The notes beneath the pieces were generated by a model. The model was not told where the DNA came from. It did no database searches and saw only the letters and a list, made by a program, of their open reading frames with translations. A stretch of DNA of 64,000 nt, taken from contig CM055313.2 in the NCBI GenBank assembly GCA_029255685.2, forward strand, positions 68,798,641-68,862,640. Direction: 5' to 3'. How positions within the stretch are numbered: position 1 is the stretch's first letter; each line of letters opens with the position of its first letter. The DNA is from Silene conica. Taxonomy: Eukaryota > Streptophyta > Magnoliopsida > Caryophyllales > Caryophyllaceae. This document shows, in pieces, positions 47,656 to 58,127 of the stretch. The position numbers and the translations under genes were made by a program.

Positions 47656-50511
47656 ACAGTACCCTGCGATTGTTAGTTCTAAACTTAGTCCTGACCAACT
47701 TTCGGCCTTAATGACTGTTCTCAAAAAGAATAGGAAAGCTCTAGGTTATTCTTTGGATGATATTAAGGGCATAAGCCCTGATGTTTGCATGCATAGAATA
47801 GAGTTGGAAGAAGGGCATAAGCCTTATAGACAGGGACAGCGTAAATTGAATCCTAAGATGCAGGATGTGGTTATGGCTGAGGTAATGAAGCTTCTTGATG
47901 CAGGTATTATCTATTCAGTTGGCAACTCTAAGTGGGTTAGCCCAGTTCAGGTGGTTCCTAAGAAAGGAGGAACCACAGTAGTTAAGAATGATAAAAATGA
48001 GTTAATACCAACTAGAGTTGTAACTGGGTGGCGGATGTGCATTGATTATAGGCAGTTAAATGCCGCCACCAAGAAAGACCATTTCCCCCTTCCTTTTGTT
48101 GACCAAATGACTGAAAGACTGGCTTCTAATAAATTCTTCTGCTTTCTAGATGGTTATTCAGGCTTTTTCCAGATTCCCATCCATCCTGATGATCAGAGTA
48201 AGACTACTTTTACTTGTCCACAGGGTGTTTTTGCTTATCGCAGGATGCCTTTTGGGTTATGCAATGCTCCTGCTACCTTTTAAAAGTGTATGATGGGTAT
48301 CTTTTCTGACTTTATAGAAAACATCATGGAGGTATTTATGGATGACTTCTCTGTTTATGGTAATGCTTTTGATCAATGCTTAGCTAATCTTGATAAAGTC
48401 TTACAGCGATGTATTGATGTAAACCTTGTCTTAAACTGGAAAAAGTGTCATTTTATGGTTACTGAAGGGGTAGTGTTAGGGAATCTAATTTCTGACAAAG
48501 GTATACATGTAGATAAAGCAAAGGTGCAGGTGATTGAGCAATTACCCCCTCCTGTTAATGTCAAAGGGGTGAGGAGTTTCTTAGGACACGCAGGTTTCTA
48601 CAGGCGTTTCATTAAGGACTTCTCTAAAATTGCTAAACCACTTACACAATTGCTTCTTAAAGATGCCATCTTTGATTTTACTGATGAGTGCCTTTCAGCT
48701 TTTAACAGGTTGAAGGAAGCTTTGATCTTAGCACCAATCATCCAGCCACCAGATTGGGATCTCCCCTTTGAGATCATGTGCGATGCTAGTGACTACGCTG
48801 TAGGTGCTGTGCTAGGTCAAAGGAAGAACAAGGCTCTCAATGCTATATACTATGCGAGCCGCACCCTAGATGAGACTCAAGTCAACTATTTCACCACTGA
48901 GAAGGAGATGCTAGCTGTCATATTTGCCTTAGAAAAATTCAGGTCCTATTTAGTAGGTAATAATATAAGGTAATCGTTTACACTGACCATGCAGCTTTAA
49001 AAGGCCTTTTTCAGAAGAAGGACTCAAAGCCAAGGCTTTTAAGGTGGATACTCCTTCTCCAAGAGTTTGACATTGAGATTAGGGACAAGAAAGGCGCAGA
49101 AAACGTGGTAGCTGACCACCTATCTCGCCTACAGTTGACTGATGGGGAAGATTCTTTACCTATTGATGATTCATTTCCTGATGAGAGTTTATTTATCATT
49201 AATAGTTCAGGTTCTTATCCCCCTCCTTGGTATGCTGATTTTGCTAACTTTGCTGTTACAGGTAAAATCCCTCCTGAGTTGTCATGGCAACAAAAGAAGA
49301 GATTTATGTTCGATGCAAAACAGTATTTTTGGGATGACCCTTATATTTTTAAAGAATGCGGAGATGGACTTATCCGGAGATGCGTCCCCCAATGGGAGGT
49401 GAAGGACATTCTGGAAGCATGTCACTCTTCTGCATATGGTGGTCACCACGGTCCATCTAGGACCGTGGCCAAGGTATTACAGTCTGGTTTTTATTGGCCT
49501 ACTTTGCATGCTGACTGTAGGAATTTTGTAGGTAACTGTGATGCTTGTCAAAGAACTGGGAATGTCTCAAAAAGACATGAGATGCCACAGGTTGGTATTT
49601 TGGAGGTAGAGATTTTTGATGTCTGGGGCATTGATTATCAAGGACCTTTTCTTAGTAGTCAAGGTAACAGGTATATTCTTGTGGCTGTTGATTATGTGTC
49701 TAAGTGGGTAGAAGCTATTGCTACTCCCCATTGTGATGCAAAGGCTGTTATAAAGATGTTTAAAAAAATCATATTTCCTCGTTTTGGTGTCCCTAGGGTT
49801 GTCATAAGTGACGGAGGTATGCATTTTAAGGAGAAACGCTTAGGTGACTTATTAAATAAATTCGGTGTCCAACACCGTAGGGGTTTAGCTTATCACCCTC
49901 AGACTAGTGGTCAAGTTGAGATCTCTAATAGAGAACTCAAGGAGACCCTAGCCAAGGTAGTTTCTAAGTCTAGGAAAGATTGGAGCCTAAAACTTGATGA
50001 TGTTTTATGGGCCTATAGAACCGCGTTCAAAACCCCAATAGGAATGTCACCATTCCGATTGATTTATGGTAAGACTTGTCATTTACCAGTAGAGTTAGAA
50101 CGTAAGTCTTGGTGGGCTATATGTAATCTTAATTTAGACCCTAATCTTTCCCGTGAGAAACGTTTGTTGCAGCTCAATGAGTTAGAAGAATTCAGGTTGT
50201 TAGCATATGACAATGCCAGGATTTACAAGGAGAAAACAAAGCGCTGGCATGACAAGAGAATCATTAGACGTGATTTTCAGGTAGGTGATAGGGTGTTGCT
50301 TTTTAATGCTCGTATTCGTCTTTTTCCTGGTAAGCTGAAATCCAGGTGGAGCGGACCCTACACCATCACAGCTGTCTCAAAATTCGGGTCAATCGAATTA
50401 GAAACCTCATCTGGTGAGAGGTTCAAAGTCAATGGCCAATATGTGAAGCACTTCCGAGGAGAAAATGAATTTGTCGGAAAGGTCGAAGTCTCTTACTTTG
50501 ACCCTTTTTAG
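47645..50511 (+). pseudogene. E2 pol (RT, RNase H, integrase), broken
   Basis: RT begins near 47645 (KGISPDVCMHRI, WRMCIDYRQLNAATKKDHFP, FMDDFSVY). A TAA at 48281-48283 stands where a Gln is usual after NAPATF, and RT continues in the same frame type to 48973. A shift near 48965-48975 (about 5 extra bases) moves RNase H into another frame, where VADHLSRLQ marks the end of RNase H. Integrase runs to 50511 with a His2Cys2 finger (near 49420-49555), D-D-E motifs in [18 protein letters not shown] and GQVEISNRE, and a C-terminal region with [14 protein letters not shown]. Three lesions in all, including the one at its start; the catalytic motifs themselves look intact. Confidence 0.85.
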
Positions 50512-50682
50512 GATGCTTCTTAATAGGTAAAAAGGTCGTGCGGGACCTCTTAAACCAGCGCTACACGGGAGGCAACCCGTGCTTTAGTTTAAGTTTACAT
50601 TTCTTTTATTTTCGTTTTATCCTTGATGAAACTTGAATTCTCTGCCGAAAAACTAAAATAAAAGGAATTCGTCAGTACAAGC

Positions 50683-50794
50683 GGTCGACCGACCGAACTA
50701 CTAGGTCGACCGACCACCTGGCAGCTTTAATTATTTTTTCTGACAGATTAAGTAAAAATTTGCAGAGCAGGTAAAAGGACGGAGGTCGACCGAC
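50683..50794 (+). repeat. phased 12-mer pair and one single motif upstream of the putative intron
   Basis: Starts at 50683 and 50704 (both GGTCGACCGACC), 21 bp apart, and a lone copy at 50783. The lone copy is the only unpaired motif in E2. Confidence 0.9.
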
Positions 50795-51270
50795 CGCGCG
50801 TTTTTTTTTTCCCGGTTTTCTTTTAGAGTCGAAGTCACGGGTGCTTTGTGTTTTGAAAACACAATAATTGCCTTCATTTGCTCACTTTCCCTGCATCCCC
50901 TTTCTCTCTTAAAACCCTAAAAAAACACCCACCATCTTCATCCTTCACCCTTTACTTGCTTTCTTTCAATTTTCTTCTTCAAGGTATGTTTTTCTTAGTT
51001 TTCTTTCTCTCTTTTTCGTTTTATATCATCTTAATTCCGTTTTAGGTAGTTTTAGTTTGTCTTTTTAAGTTTAATTTTGCTCTTAATTTCGTTTCCATGC
51101 TTGTTTGTATGTTTTTCTCTTAGTTTTCTTCTCCCTTTTGATTTTATATGCTTAGATCTGTAATTTGTGTATGATTTCGTGCTGTTAGGGTTAGTTTAAT
51201 TCTTCCTTTAAATTTTTATGCCCTTTTTCGTGCGATTTCAGTCACGAAAACCGACTCTGACACTGTTCAC

Positions 51271-51555
51271 GGTCGACCGACCGGAAACAGCGGTCGGCCG
51301 ACCTGAATTTGAATTTTCTGGGTTTCGTAATTTACAGATCTGCATTTTTCTTTTGATAGTAGGTCGACCGACCCGTAACTGAGGTCGGCCGACCAAAACT
51401 GTGTTTTTCCTGAGTTTAATTTTTGCAGTTTCTGATTTTTTTTCGTAAATTGGTCGACCGACCTAGGCATACGGTCGACCGACCGGTTGTGCTACGGAAA
51501 TTATGTGTTTTCTCTCGAATATGGTCGACCGACTTATCTGTGAAGTCGACCGACC
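51271..51555 (+). repeat. four phased 12-mer pairs in the putative intron
   Basis: Starts at 51271/51292, 51362/51383, 51452/51473 and 51523/51544. Spacing is 21 bp in all four pairs; variants are GGTCGACCGACC, GGTCGGCCGACC, GGTCGACCGACT and AGTCGACCGACC. Successive pairs lie about 70-90 bp apart. Confidence 0.92.
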
Positions 51556-51667
51556 AGTGCTGTTATAAAAGTTTCTGTTTTTTGCAATTTTCGTTCCTAT
51601 ATTTGCTAAAGAAATGTTTTCATAATCACACAAGACTTATATTTTTATTGAACTTTTCAGATTTACA

Positions 51668-53087
51668 ATGTCTAACCGTGATCAAGGTGGAAAGCGCGCC
51701 CGCACTTCCGGTGCAAGCACCTCCAGAGGCGGTGTTCCTAGGTCGAGAGGGTTGGCGGTGCAAGACACGGATAGTCTACCCAACTATCCGCAAATCATTT
51801 TCAGTACTCCGGCCCAGAAAGCCCGATTCCTCCATCTCACCGCTTATTGCTTGGTAGTGGCCACCCGGTTCCTATGTGTCCCAGCCTTGCAAGCCTTGGG
51901 ATGTCATGATGAGGTGGTGTCCTTGCTCAATGGGACGGGATTCACAGGACTTGTCACTATGGATGAGTTCACCTATTCCCTTCTCACTTTTGAGTTCTTT
52001 TCTTCCTTTACTTTTGATTTTAGAGCATTTCATCCCGGCTATGACAACATTTGCATTTCTTTTCGTTTGTTCAATGAAACTTTTTCTTTGACTTTAAACC
52101 AATTTGCTCAGTATCTAGGTTTATCTTCTACGGGTCTTACTGATGACCCCACGGGGTCGTATACTGATATGTGGTCCTGTATTTATGATTCCAGCGATGT
52201 GAAGAAGAAAAACAGTACCGTCCACCTTCCCGCCCCCCGTTATTATTTGCGTTTGTTGGCCAACACTGTTTTCGGCCGAAAAGAGTCTCAAAATGTTAAC
52301 AACATTGAGCTCTCCATTTTGTCTGGTTATCTTAACATCAGACGTACGGGTCAGCAGTTTTATAACACTGCATTTTTGGTCGCCTCTCACTTCGTGTCGG
52401 TGGGCGAGGGAACTTCCTTGACTACCATTGTCTGTCACTCGATTAGCCCGCTCCCTTTTCCCCCAATTCCCTCGCTTTGAGGATGCGATTGACACTCCCT
52501 CCCGGTTCATGGACATGGCTTATGTCAGGTCCGTGCATTGGATAGACAGGAGAGATTATTGGAAGGTAGACACCAACCTCAGTGATCGCATCCCCATCAC
52601 CATGGCTCCCCCTATGCTACCCCTTTTTACTGTTGTAGGAGAGCCCAGACCACTACTCCCGTCTTACCGCCTTCCCCTTAGAGGAGGCACCTTTAGAGGT
52701 CATAGGGTCCCTGCTCCCGGTGGCCACCATACCACATCTGGGATGGGGTACCCATCTGATTTTACTGCTGCTCCTAATGTTTATGTTCCTCCTTATGTTG
52801 ATGACAGATCTCTGCCACAAATGATGGCAGGCCTTTGCAGACAGTTCAACCAAAAACAGTTGAACGATAGTCTTTGCCAATATCCGGTTTACAAGGAGTA
52901 TGCCACTCAGGGTAGGCTCCCAACCGGCCCATGGACTCACCCCACCTGGTACACACCTCTCGCAGGCGGTCGTGTCCACGGTGATGCTTCAGGCTCTACC
53001 TCAGGAACATGCGTAGGTTCTGAAGAGGAGGACGAGGAGGAGGAAGGAGGAGAGGACTCTGAGCCGGATTTCGACTCAGAGGGATAG
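51668..53087 (+). pseudogene. E2 env-position gene, ATHILA ORF-1 family, one frameshift
   Basis: ATG 51668 (MSNRDQGGKRARTSG) opens a frame with FHPGYDNICISFRLFNETFS and LTLNQFAQYLGL, which match the plant ATHILA ORF-1 family (PF03078). This frame ends near 52480; the rest (ARSLFPQFPRFED, WIDRRDYWKVDTN, ending in an acidic EEDEEEEGGEDSEPDFDSEG tail) is in another frame, so a shift by one base lies near 52430. The gene follows pol, in the place of env in retroviruses. I see no convincing signal peptide or C-terminal membrane segment, so an envelope role is not supported here. Function is unknown. Confidence 0.72.
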
Positions 53088-54102
53088 GGACGTGCTTAAC
53101 CTTACCCTCTTTGGGGTTCGGTTTGGGGAGGTCCCTCCATCTTGTAAGTATTTTTTCTTTTATTTTCCCTTTAGATTTCCAGTTTTCCTCTCCTTCCTCC
53201 TTAGACTCTTGTTGTAATTTCTAGTCTTTTTCCTTTTCCTTTCTTTGTTTGTTTCTTTTCTGCCTACCCCCATCTCTTTGTTGTGGTTGTATGCTGATGA
53301 GCACAATGGGGGCATTGTGCGTTTTGGTTTGGGGAGGGTGTTTGCATACTCCTTTGTGAGTATGCAATTGTCTTTGTGTCTTTTGTTTTTCATTCTTTTA
53401 GGTGTTTTTCTTGTTTTCATCCTCTCTTGCCGCGTGTTCTTCCCTGTCGCGCGTTCTTCTCTGTCTTAAGTTTTTAGGTCGAGTCGGAACGGACGAATAC
53501 AATTTATGCCTCACATATCACATATTGCCTTGCCTTGCATTTTTCAAAAATTTTCAAGCTAGTCTTTTGCATTATCTACGAGTTTTTGTTGATTTCATGC
53601 TAAATTATTAGACTTGACTCTCTTCTTGGCAAGCTACAACATATTCTAAGGATTAGAGCCTAATAAATCGGTGACATCCATGACCGATTTCATGTAGGTT
53701 TGTGAGTAGTTTCTCCTCTTGAGGCATGTCACATCAATATGCATAAACATGAGTCTTGTCTACTTAATACCTGTATGCATTCAGATTTGTGGTTTGTTGA
53801 CACATGTGGTAGAGGTCCCCCTTTCTCATTGTTCTCATTATCCTCACATAGCCAAATTAAATCCTTTTTACCCATTTGCTACATCCAAAATTTGCCTACC
53901 CTAGCCGAGCTAGTAATACATAGTGATGGGTCTGTTTTGGCCATCCTTTGGTTTGTGCTTTATTGTTAAATATTGATTTTGTGAGAATGGTAGAAAGGCG
54001 GAAAAGAAAAAAGAAGGATTCGAAAAAAATAATGAAAAAATGAATGAAATGGGAAATGAAAAAAAAAAAAAAAAAAAACGAGAACAGCCTGTTTTCAAGG
54101 CT

Positions 54103-54135
54103 GGTCGGTCGACCTGCATTCTGGGTCGGTCGACC
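54103..54135 (+). repeat. phased 12-mer pair in E2 3' UTR
   Basis: Starts at 54103 and 54124, both in the inverted form GGTCGGTCGACC, 21 bp apart. Confidence 0.9.
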
Positions 54136-54764
54136 AGGACCATTGGACAAAATTTTTCTGAAAAAAAAAGAGGAGGAAAGGAAGAAAGAAAGAAAGAAAA
54201 GGAGAAAATTGGAGAAGTTGTGATTTTTGCTCCAAAACTTTGAGCATTGGCATGTATGAAAAAATAATAAGAAGTGATCTTATAGTATGGATAAACGGTT
54301 GTTGGCTCGGTTTAACCCCTCTTCCCATAACTTATTTTAACCCCTTCTTACCTTTAGCCTCACAATTCCAAATTTGCCTCGGCATGTGTCATGGTTGTCT
54401 AGTGTGGGAATGCATATGTACGGTTGTAGAGATTCTATTCATGTTAGATTGCAGGCATGTTCTTACGGGTCGCAGATAGGTGAGAGTCTTTACTTTTATT
54501 TATCTTCTTATCTTTCACATATACATTTGACCCTTTGCTTTCATGAGTGTCTCGAGCGTACCGCGAGAGTCCAATTAGAATGAGTCTTGCAAGGTTGAAA
54601 TTTTAGCATGCTTTGCCAACATGTCCAATTCGTTTTGCTCTTGACATTATGCTTGATTATATTTGAAGGTTGCATTAAATTGGTTAGGCATAGTGTTGTG
54701 TTTGGTTGTAAAAAGTGTGAAATCCGTTCCATTAGAAGTTTTTCTTTTCTTTTGAGTCTTAGTG

Positions 54765-54784
54765 CTTGCTTGAGGACAAGCAAG
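54765..54784 (+). promoter_or_regulatory. stem-loop just upstream of the E2 polypurine tract
   Basis: Stem CTTGCTTG/CAAGCAAG with loop AGGA, directly followed by the purine tract. It matches the E1 hairpin except in the last loop base. Confidence 0.7.
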
Positions 54785-55259
54785 GTTTGGTTTGGGGAGT
54801 TTGATACGTGCCTATTTTATGCATTTTATTTATTCTTTTGGCACGTATTTTCTTACATTTTCGTGACTTTTAGTTGTTTTTTCTCCCGAAACGGTTTACT
54901 TTGGCATTTCTATGTTTTATATGTAGGAATGCGCGGAAGTGAGCAAAACTGAACCTTACACTAGTAGAAAAACATCTATTTGCGGCTATCTATTTGAGGC
55001 GTTTTAGGCCAATAGCAGCAAATAGTTTATGGATCATTTGAGGCGTTTTGTAAACAAATGCCTCAAATATGTCATTTGAGGCGTTTTTTTGAAAAACGCC
55101 GCAAATAAGTATGTCATTTGAGGCGTTTTTCAAAAACGCCGCAAATAAGTATGCATTTAAAAAAAGAATTAAAAGGGATATATTATTGAATTAGGCGCCT
55201 GTGTTTATTCATTTGCAAAACAATAAAACCAGACGCACATCATTTACTAAATCTCCCTC

Positions 55260-55600
55260 CCAAACTCTCTTGACAAGCACCGCCAATCCACCGCCTCACC
55301 GCTTCACCGCCACTGAAAATTGACGGAAATTGACGGAAATCGCCACCTCACCATCTCCTCTATTCCTATTATTCTAAATTAGGTATGTGAATAATTTTTA
55401 GGGTTAACTATTTTCGATTAATCTGAGTTTGAATTAGCGAAATACAATACGATTAATTCAATTCATTTTTATGGTCTCTCAATCTTACTTTCCTGTTTAA
55501 ATTTTTCGATATTTTATGATGTCTTTTATTTCTAGGGTTAGCTTCTGGATCTGGGATTGATTTTTATGCCGATGTTGATAGAAATCAGTATTAGCTGATG
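55260..55600 (+). other. captured 5' leader and intron start inside the CACTA
   Basis: A CT/CCGCC-rich stretch (CACCGCCAATCCACCGCC near 55276) runs to AAATTAG|GTATGTGA near 55383, a good donor site followed by T-rich, intron-like sequence. It looks like the leader and first intron of a host gene. Confidence 0.45.
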
Positions 55601-55729
55601 GTATATGGTTAATGTAATTGAAGCAGATGTTATAGCCCTAAAATGTTAAACTTAATTGTGAACAGGCATAATTGTATTCCAATTAAAGTTAGACTATGAT
55701 ATGAGGTAGGTGGTTAATCATTCTGTACA

Positions 55730-56720
55730 AGAAGGGCCTCATGGCATGTATTCGACATCCTCTACTCTAGCTTCAGCCTTATACCTAAGAAGACAAAGAA
55801 AATATAAGGGCTCGGTATGTATGTAAAGGCTTGCTGCCGCTCGTTCGCCTTCGTTCCATTTACTCTTGCTTTCGATTGTCTATCTCGTATATAGTGCCTT
55901 TGGTGAGCCTGAGAAGTTAAAACATCGGTAAAACCAATAAGTAGTTGTTAGTTCTATTGAAAAAAGGAAAAAGAGTTTGGCTGAGAAAAGGACTTGAAAT
56001 GCCTTTTTGTTATAGTATAGCCAACTCTGATGTAGTTGTCTTACTTTTAGGGTTGGTAAGAAAGAAAAGGAGGCTGAGTAGTAGAGTCCTGTAGGAAATG
56101 GTATGAGAGTCTAGTTCCAGCTATCGAAACTTCTGCTGTTCGGGACCCTTTTTTAATTGTCATTGCTGTGCCTATCCACCTAACTAATCAACTAGATTAT
56201 TTGGTGTAAGTCCGAACTAGCTAGACGAAAGGGAAAAGTAAGGACTAGAGAAAGAAAGGATCAGTGAGATAAGAAAGCTAGCGCAGCCACCGCTTTCAGA
56301 GCTAGAACTAGTTGTTCCTACTTTTTTGCAGACTCCGATATAACCCGTTTTCGACGACAGGGAAGGCTTGTAAGGTAAGACTTAAAAACAACAAAATTGC
56401 TAATCCACTAGCAAGCAAAAGTTCTGGGGTGATCCAAGACCAGAGACAAGATAAGCAAGGCCTTAGTTGGGCGAGGTTGGAGTTAAGGTACTGCTATAAA
56501 GACTTACCCGAACAGTTAGTTTCTTTTAGAACGAATCAAATTCAAAGAAGAAAGATCTTTACTAAACTAGAAAAACCCAAAATGCCGATATCCTCTTCTC
56601 TTCTCCCAATCAAAGGAAGCAGTAGCTGCAAAAGAAGTAGTAGCAAGTGGATTGGGGACTATAAGCAGCAGCTTCTAGACTTTGTCTTGATTCTCCATTG
56701 ACAAAAGGGAGTTTGTCTTT
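55730..56720. other. organelle-like (probable mitochondrial) DNA inside the CACTA
   Basis: The composition changes sharply to about balanced GC with purine-rich clusters (AAGAAAGCTAGCGCAGCCAC, GGCTTGCTGCCGCTCGTTCG) typical of plant mitochondrial intergenic DNA. No gene in it is recognised; the 129-codon frame at 56312-56701 is not convincing. The call rests on style of sequence only and needs a database search. Confidence 0.4.
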
Positions 56721-56875
56721 AGATTTATTCTTTAGATCAATCAAGACAAAGTCGCTCTTATTCTCTTTTCAGTTGTATCTTTGTGATTCAGTTGTGGTTA
56801 CACAATTGCGTACGTGTTTTACAGTTTTGTTGCTGGGGAATCAGTTAATATGTTTCTTATTACGTTTTTGCAGAT

Positions 56876-57297
56876 CAGACGTCTAGAAGCTGAATTTTCT
56901 GCATACAAGGTCCGTGCTCACTCTCTTCTCCAGAAGAAGGATGCGGAGCTAGCAGCAGTGAAGGACTCTGATCAGTCAAAGCTTTAGAGGAAGCACTAAA
57001 AGTACGGTCTTGTCAAATTTTACTATGCTTTCTTGTTTACTTTGTTTAATTCCTTTCTATATACTCCGTATTTGTTAATAATAACATAGATTCTGCTAGC
57101 AAATTTTCTTAACTGATTCTCCATTATAATAACTGGGGAGGATAGTGTGAAAACGTGTGAAAGCTTTTGGTAATTGACTACTGTTCTACTTTCAGGAAGC
57201 TGAGAACGAAATATCTTTGGCATGTTCAGAAAGGGATAAAGCTTTCCATGAACTACATGATGCTATGACTAATTTTGAAAAGGAACTGTCTACAAGG
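56876..57297 (+). pseudogene. captured coiled-coil gene exons (GRIP-golgin-like), copy 1
   Basis: After an acceptor TTTTTGCAG a partly open exon encodes IRRLEAEFSAYKVRAHSLLQ, KKDAELAAVKDSDQ, then a shift (a base is missing near 56980 compared with the second copy) and EEALK, ending at a donor GTACGG. A second exon near 57196-57297 encodes EAENEISLACSERDKAF and ELHDAMTNFEKELSTR before GTATTC. The heptad-rich sequence recalls the coiled coil of plant GRIP-domain golgins, Golgi-tethering proteins; this identity is from memory and uncertain. It has no start, stop or GRIP domain. Confidence 0.45.
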
Positions 57298-57997
57298 TAT
57301 TCACTTTAGGTCTTTTGGTCAAGGTTTACTCGAAACCTTTCTGATGATGGCTTTCTTTTATTAATTCTGTTCTTTAGGCTTTTACCTCCCAAAAATTTAG
57401 GAGAATAGAAATCAATCTTAAATGCTGAAATCAAGCAGGAACTTCATTTAGAAGATCTATCCTAAGGAAACTATTTTATTTGAAGCTGATGAGGTGATTG
57501 GTATTCATGTTCCACTTATATACTTGTATACTGGTTATCTTGTCCAGCATGTAATTAAAACTGTCTCATAATCATATAACAAACCAAGAGGTTTTTGGTT
57601 TATAATCTCTTATTGATATGTATCGTGCAATACAACCCTGGAAGGGACTGAGATTTCTCCAATCGAGTTTCTTTCTGGTCAGTAAATGCAATGTTTCTAG
57701 TCAAACTAATTATTTAGACTCATTTTTATGATATGAAATCAAAAATAGATGAACACATAGGCTATTTAAACCTTTTTAACAAAACCTTGCGACTTTTGAC
57801 CAAGTCTGCTATCAAGTACTCCCTCCATTCAACTTGTGTGCATCAAATATTCTTGACTTGCGATGTATAAGTTTTACATTTTCTATTCATGATCATAAAG
57901 AACTAAAATGCTTTCAGGTGTAATTCATATGTTGGACATTGTTATAAAGTTGAGGTTTATTCCACGTTATTGTCTAATCTTATTACGTCTTTGCAGA

Positions 57998-58127
57998 TCA
58001 GACGTCTAGAAGCTGAATTTTTTGCATACAAGGTCCGTGCTCACTCTCTTCTCCAGAAGAAGGACATGGAGCTAGCAGCAGTGAAGGACTCTGATCAAGC
58101 CAAAGCTTTAGAGGAAGCACTAAAAGT
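57998..58127 (+). pseudogene. captured coiled-coil exon, copy 2
   Basis: Duplicate of the exon at 56876, here fully open (RRLEAEFFAYKVRAHSLLQ, KKDMELAAVKDSDQAKALEE) and flanked by CTTTGCAG and GTACGG. The intron sequence after it matches that after copy 1 for about 60 bp. So the element carries a partial internal duplication of the captured gene. A further fragment with ERQRYVQRK lies near 58675-58710. Confidence 0.5.

Larger units (their letters stand above)
50512..51667 (+). other. E2 post-pol leader with a probable 5'-UTR intron for the env-position gene
   Basis: A hairpin CACGGG-AGGCAA-CCCGTG lies at about 50565-50582. Then comes a plant-like 5' leader (CTCTTAAAACCCTAAAAAAA near 50906; CT-rich to 50983), a donor AAG|GTATGT at 50984, and an acceptor TTTTCAG at 51654-51660, eight bases before the ATG. 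The putative intron is 677 bp and holds four phased 12-mer pairs. The intron is inferred from splice-site sequence only. Confidence 0.55.
53088..54801 (+). other. E2 3' untranslated region
   Basis: About 1.7 kb with no gene. It shares blocks with the E1 3' UTR in the same order (GCACAATGGGG at 53299, CGAGTCGGAACG at 53479, TCACATCAATATGCATAAAC near 53728, GATTGCAGGCATGTT at 54449, GTCTCGAGCGTACCGCGAGA near 54548). It ends in the hairpin 54765-54784 and the purine tract TTTGGTTTGGGGAGTT (54786-54801). Confidence 0.75.

Noticed and set aside
51668..53087. True envelope glycoprotein
   Set aside because: The position fits, but no signal peptide, furin-like site or membrane anchor is evident; the family is better described as ATHILA ORF-1.
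56312..56701. 129-codon frame in the organelle-like segment
   Set aside because: No recognisable protein; it is likely chance in purine-rich DNA.
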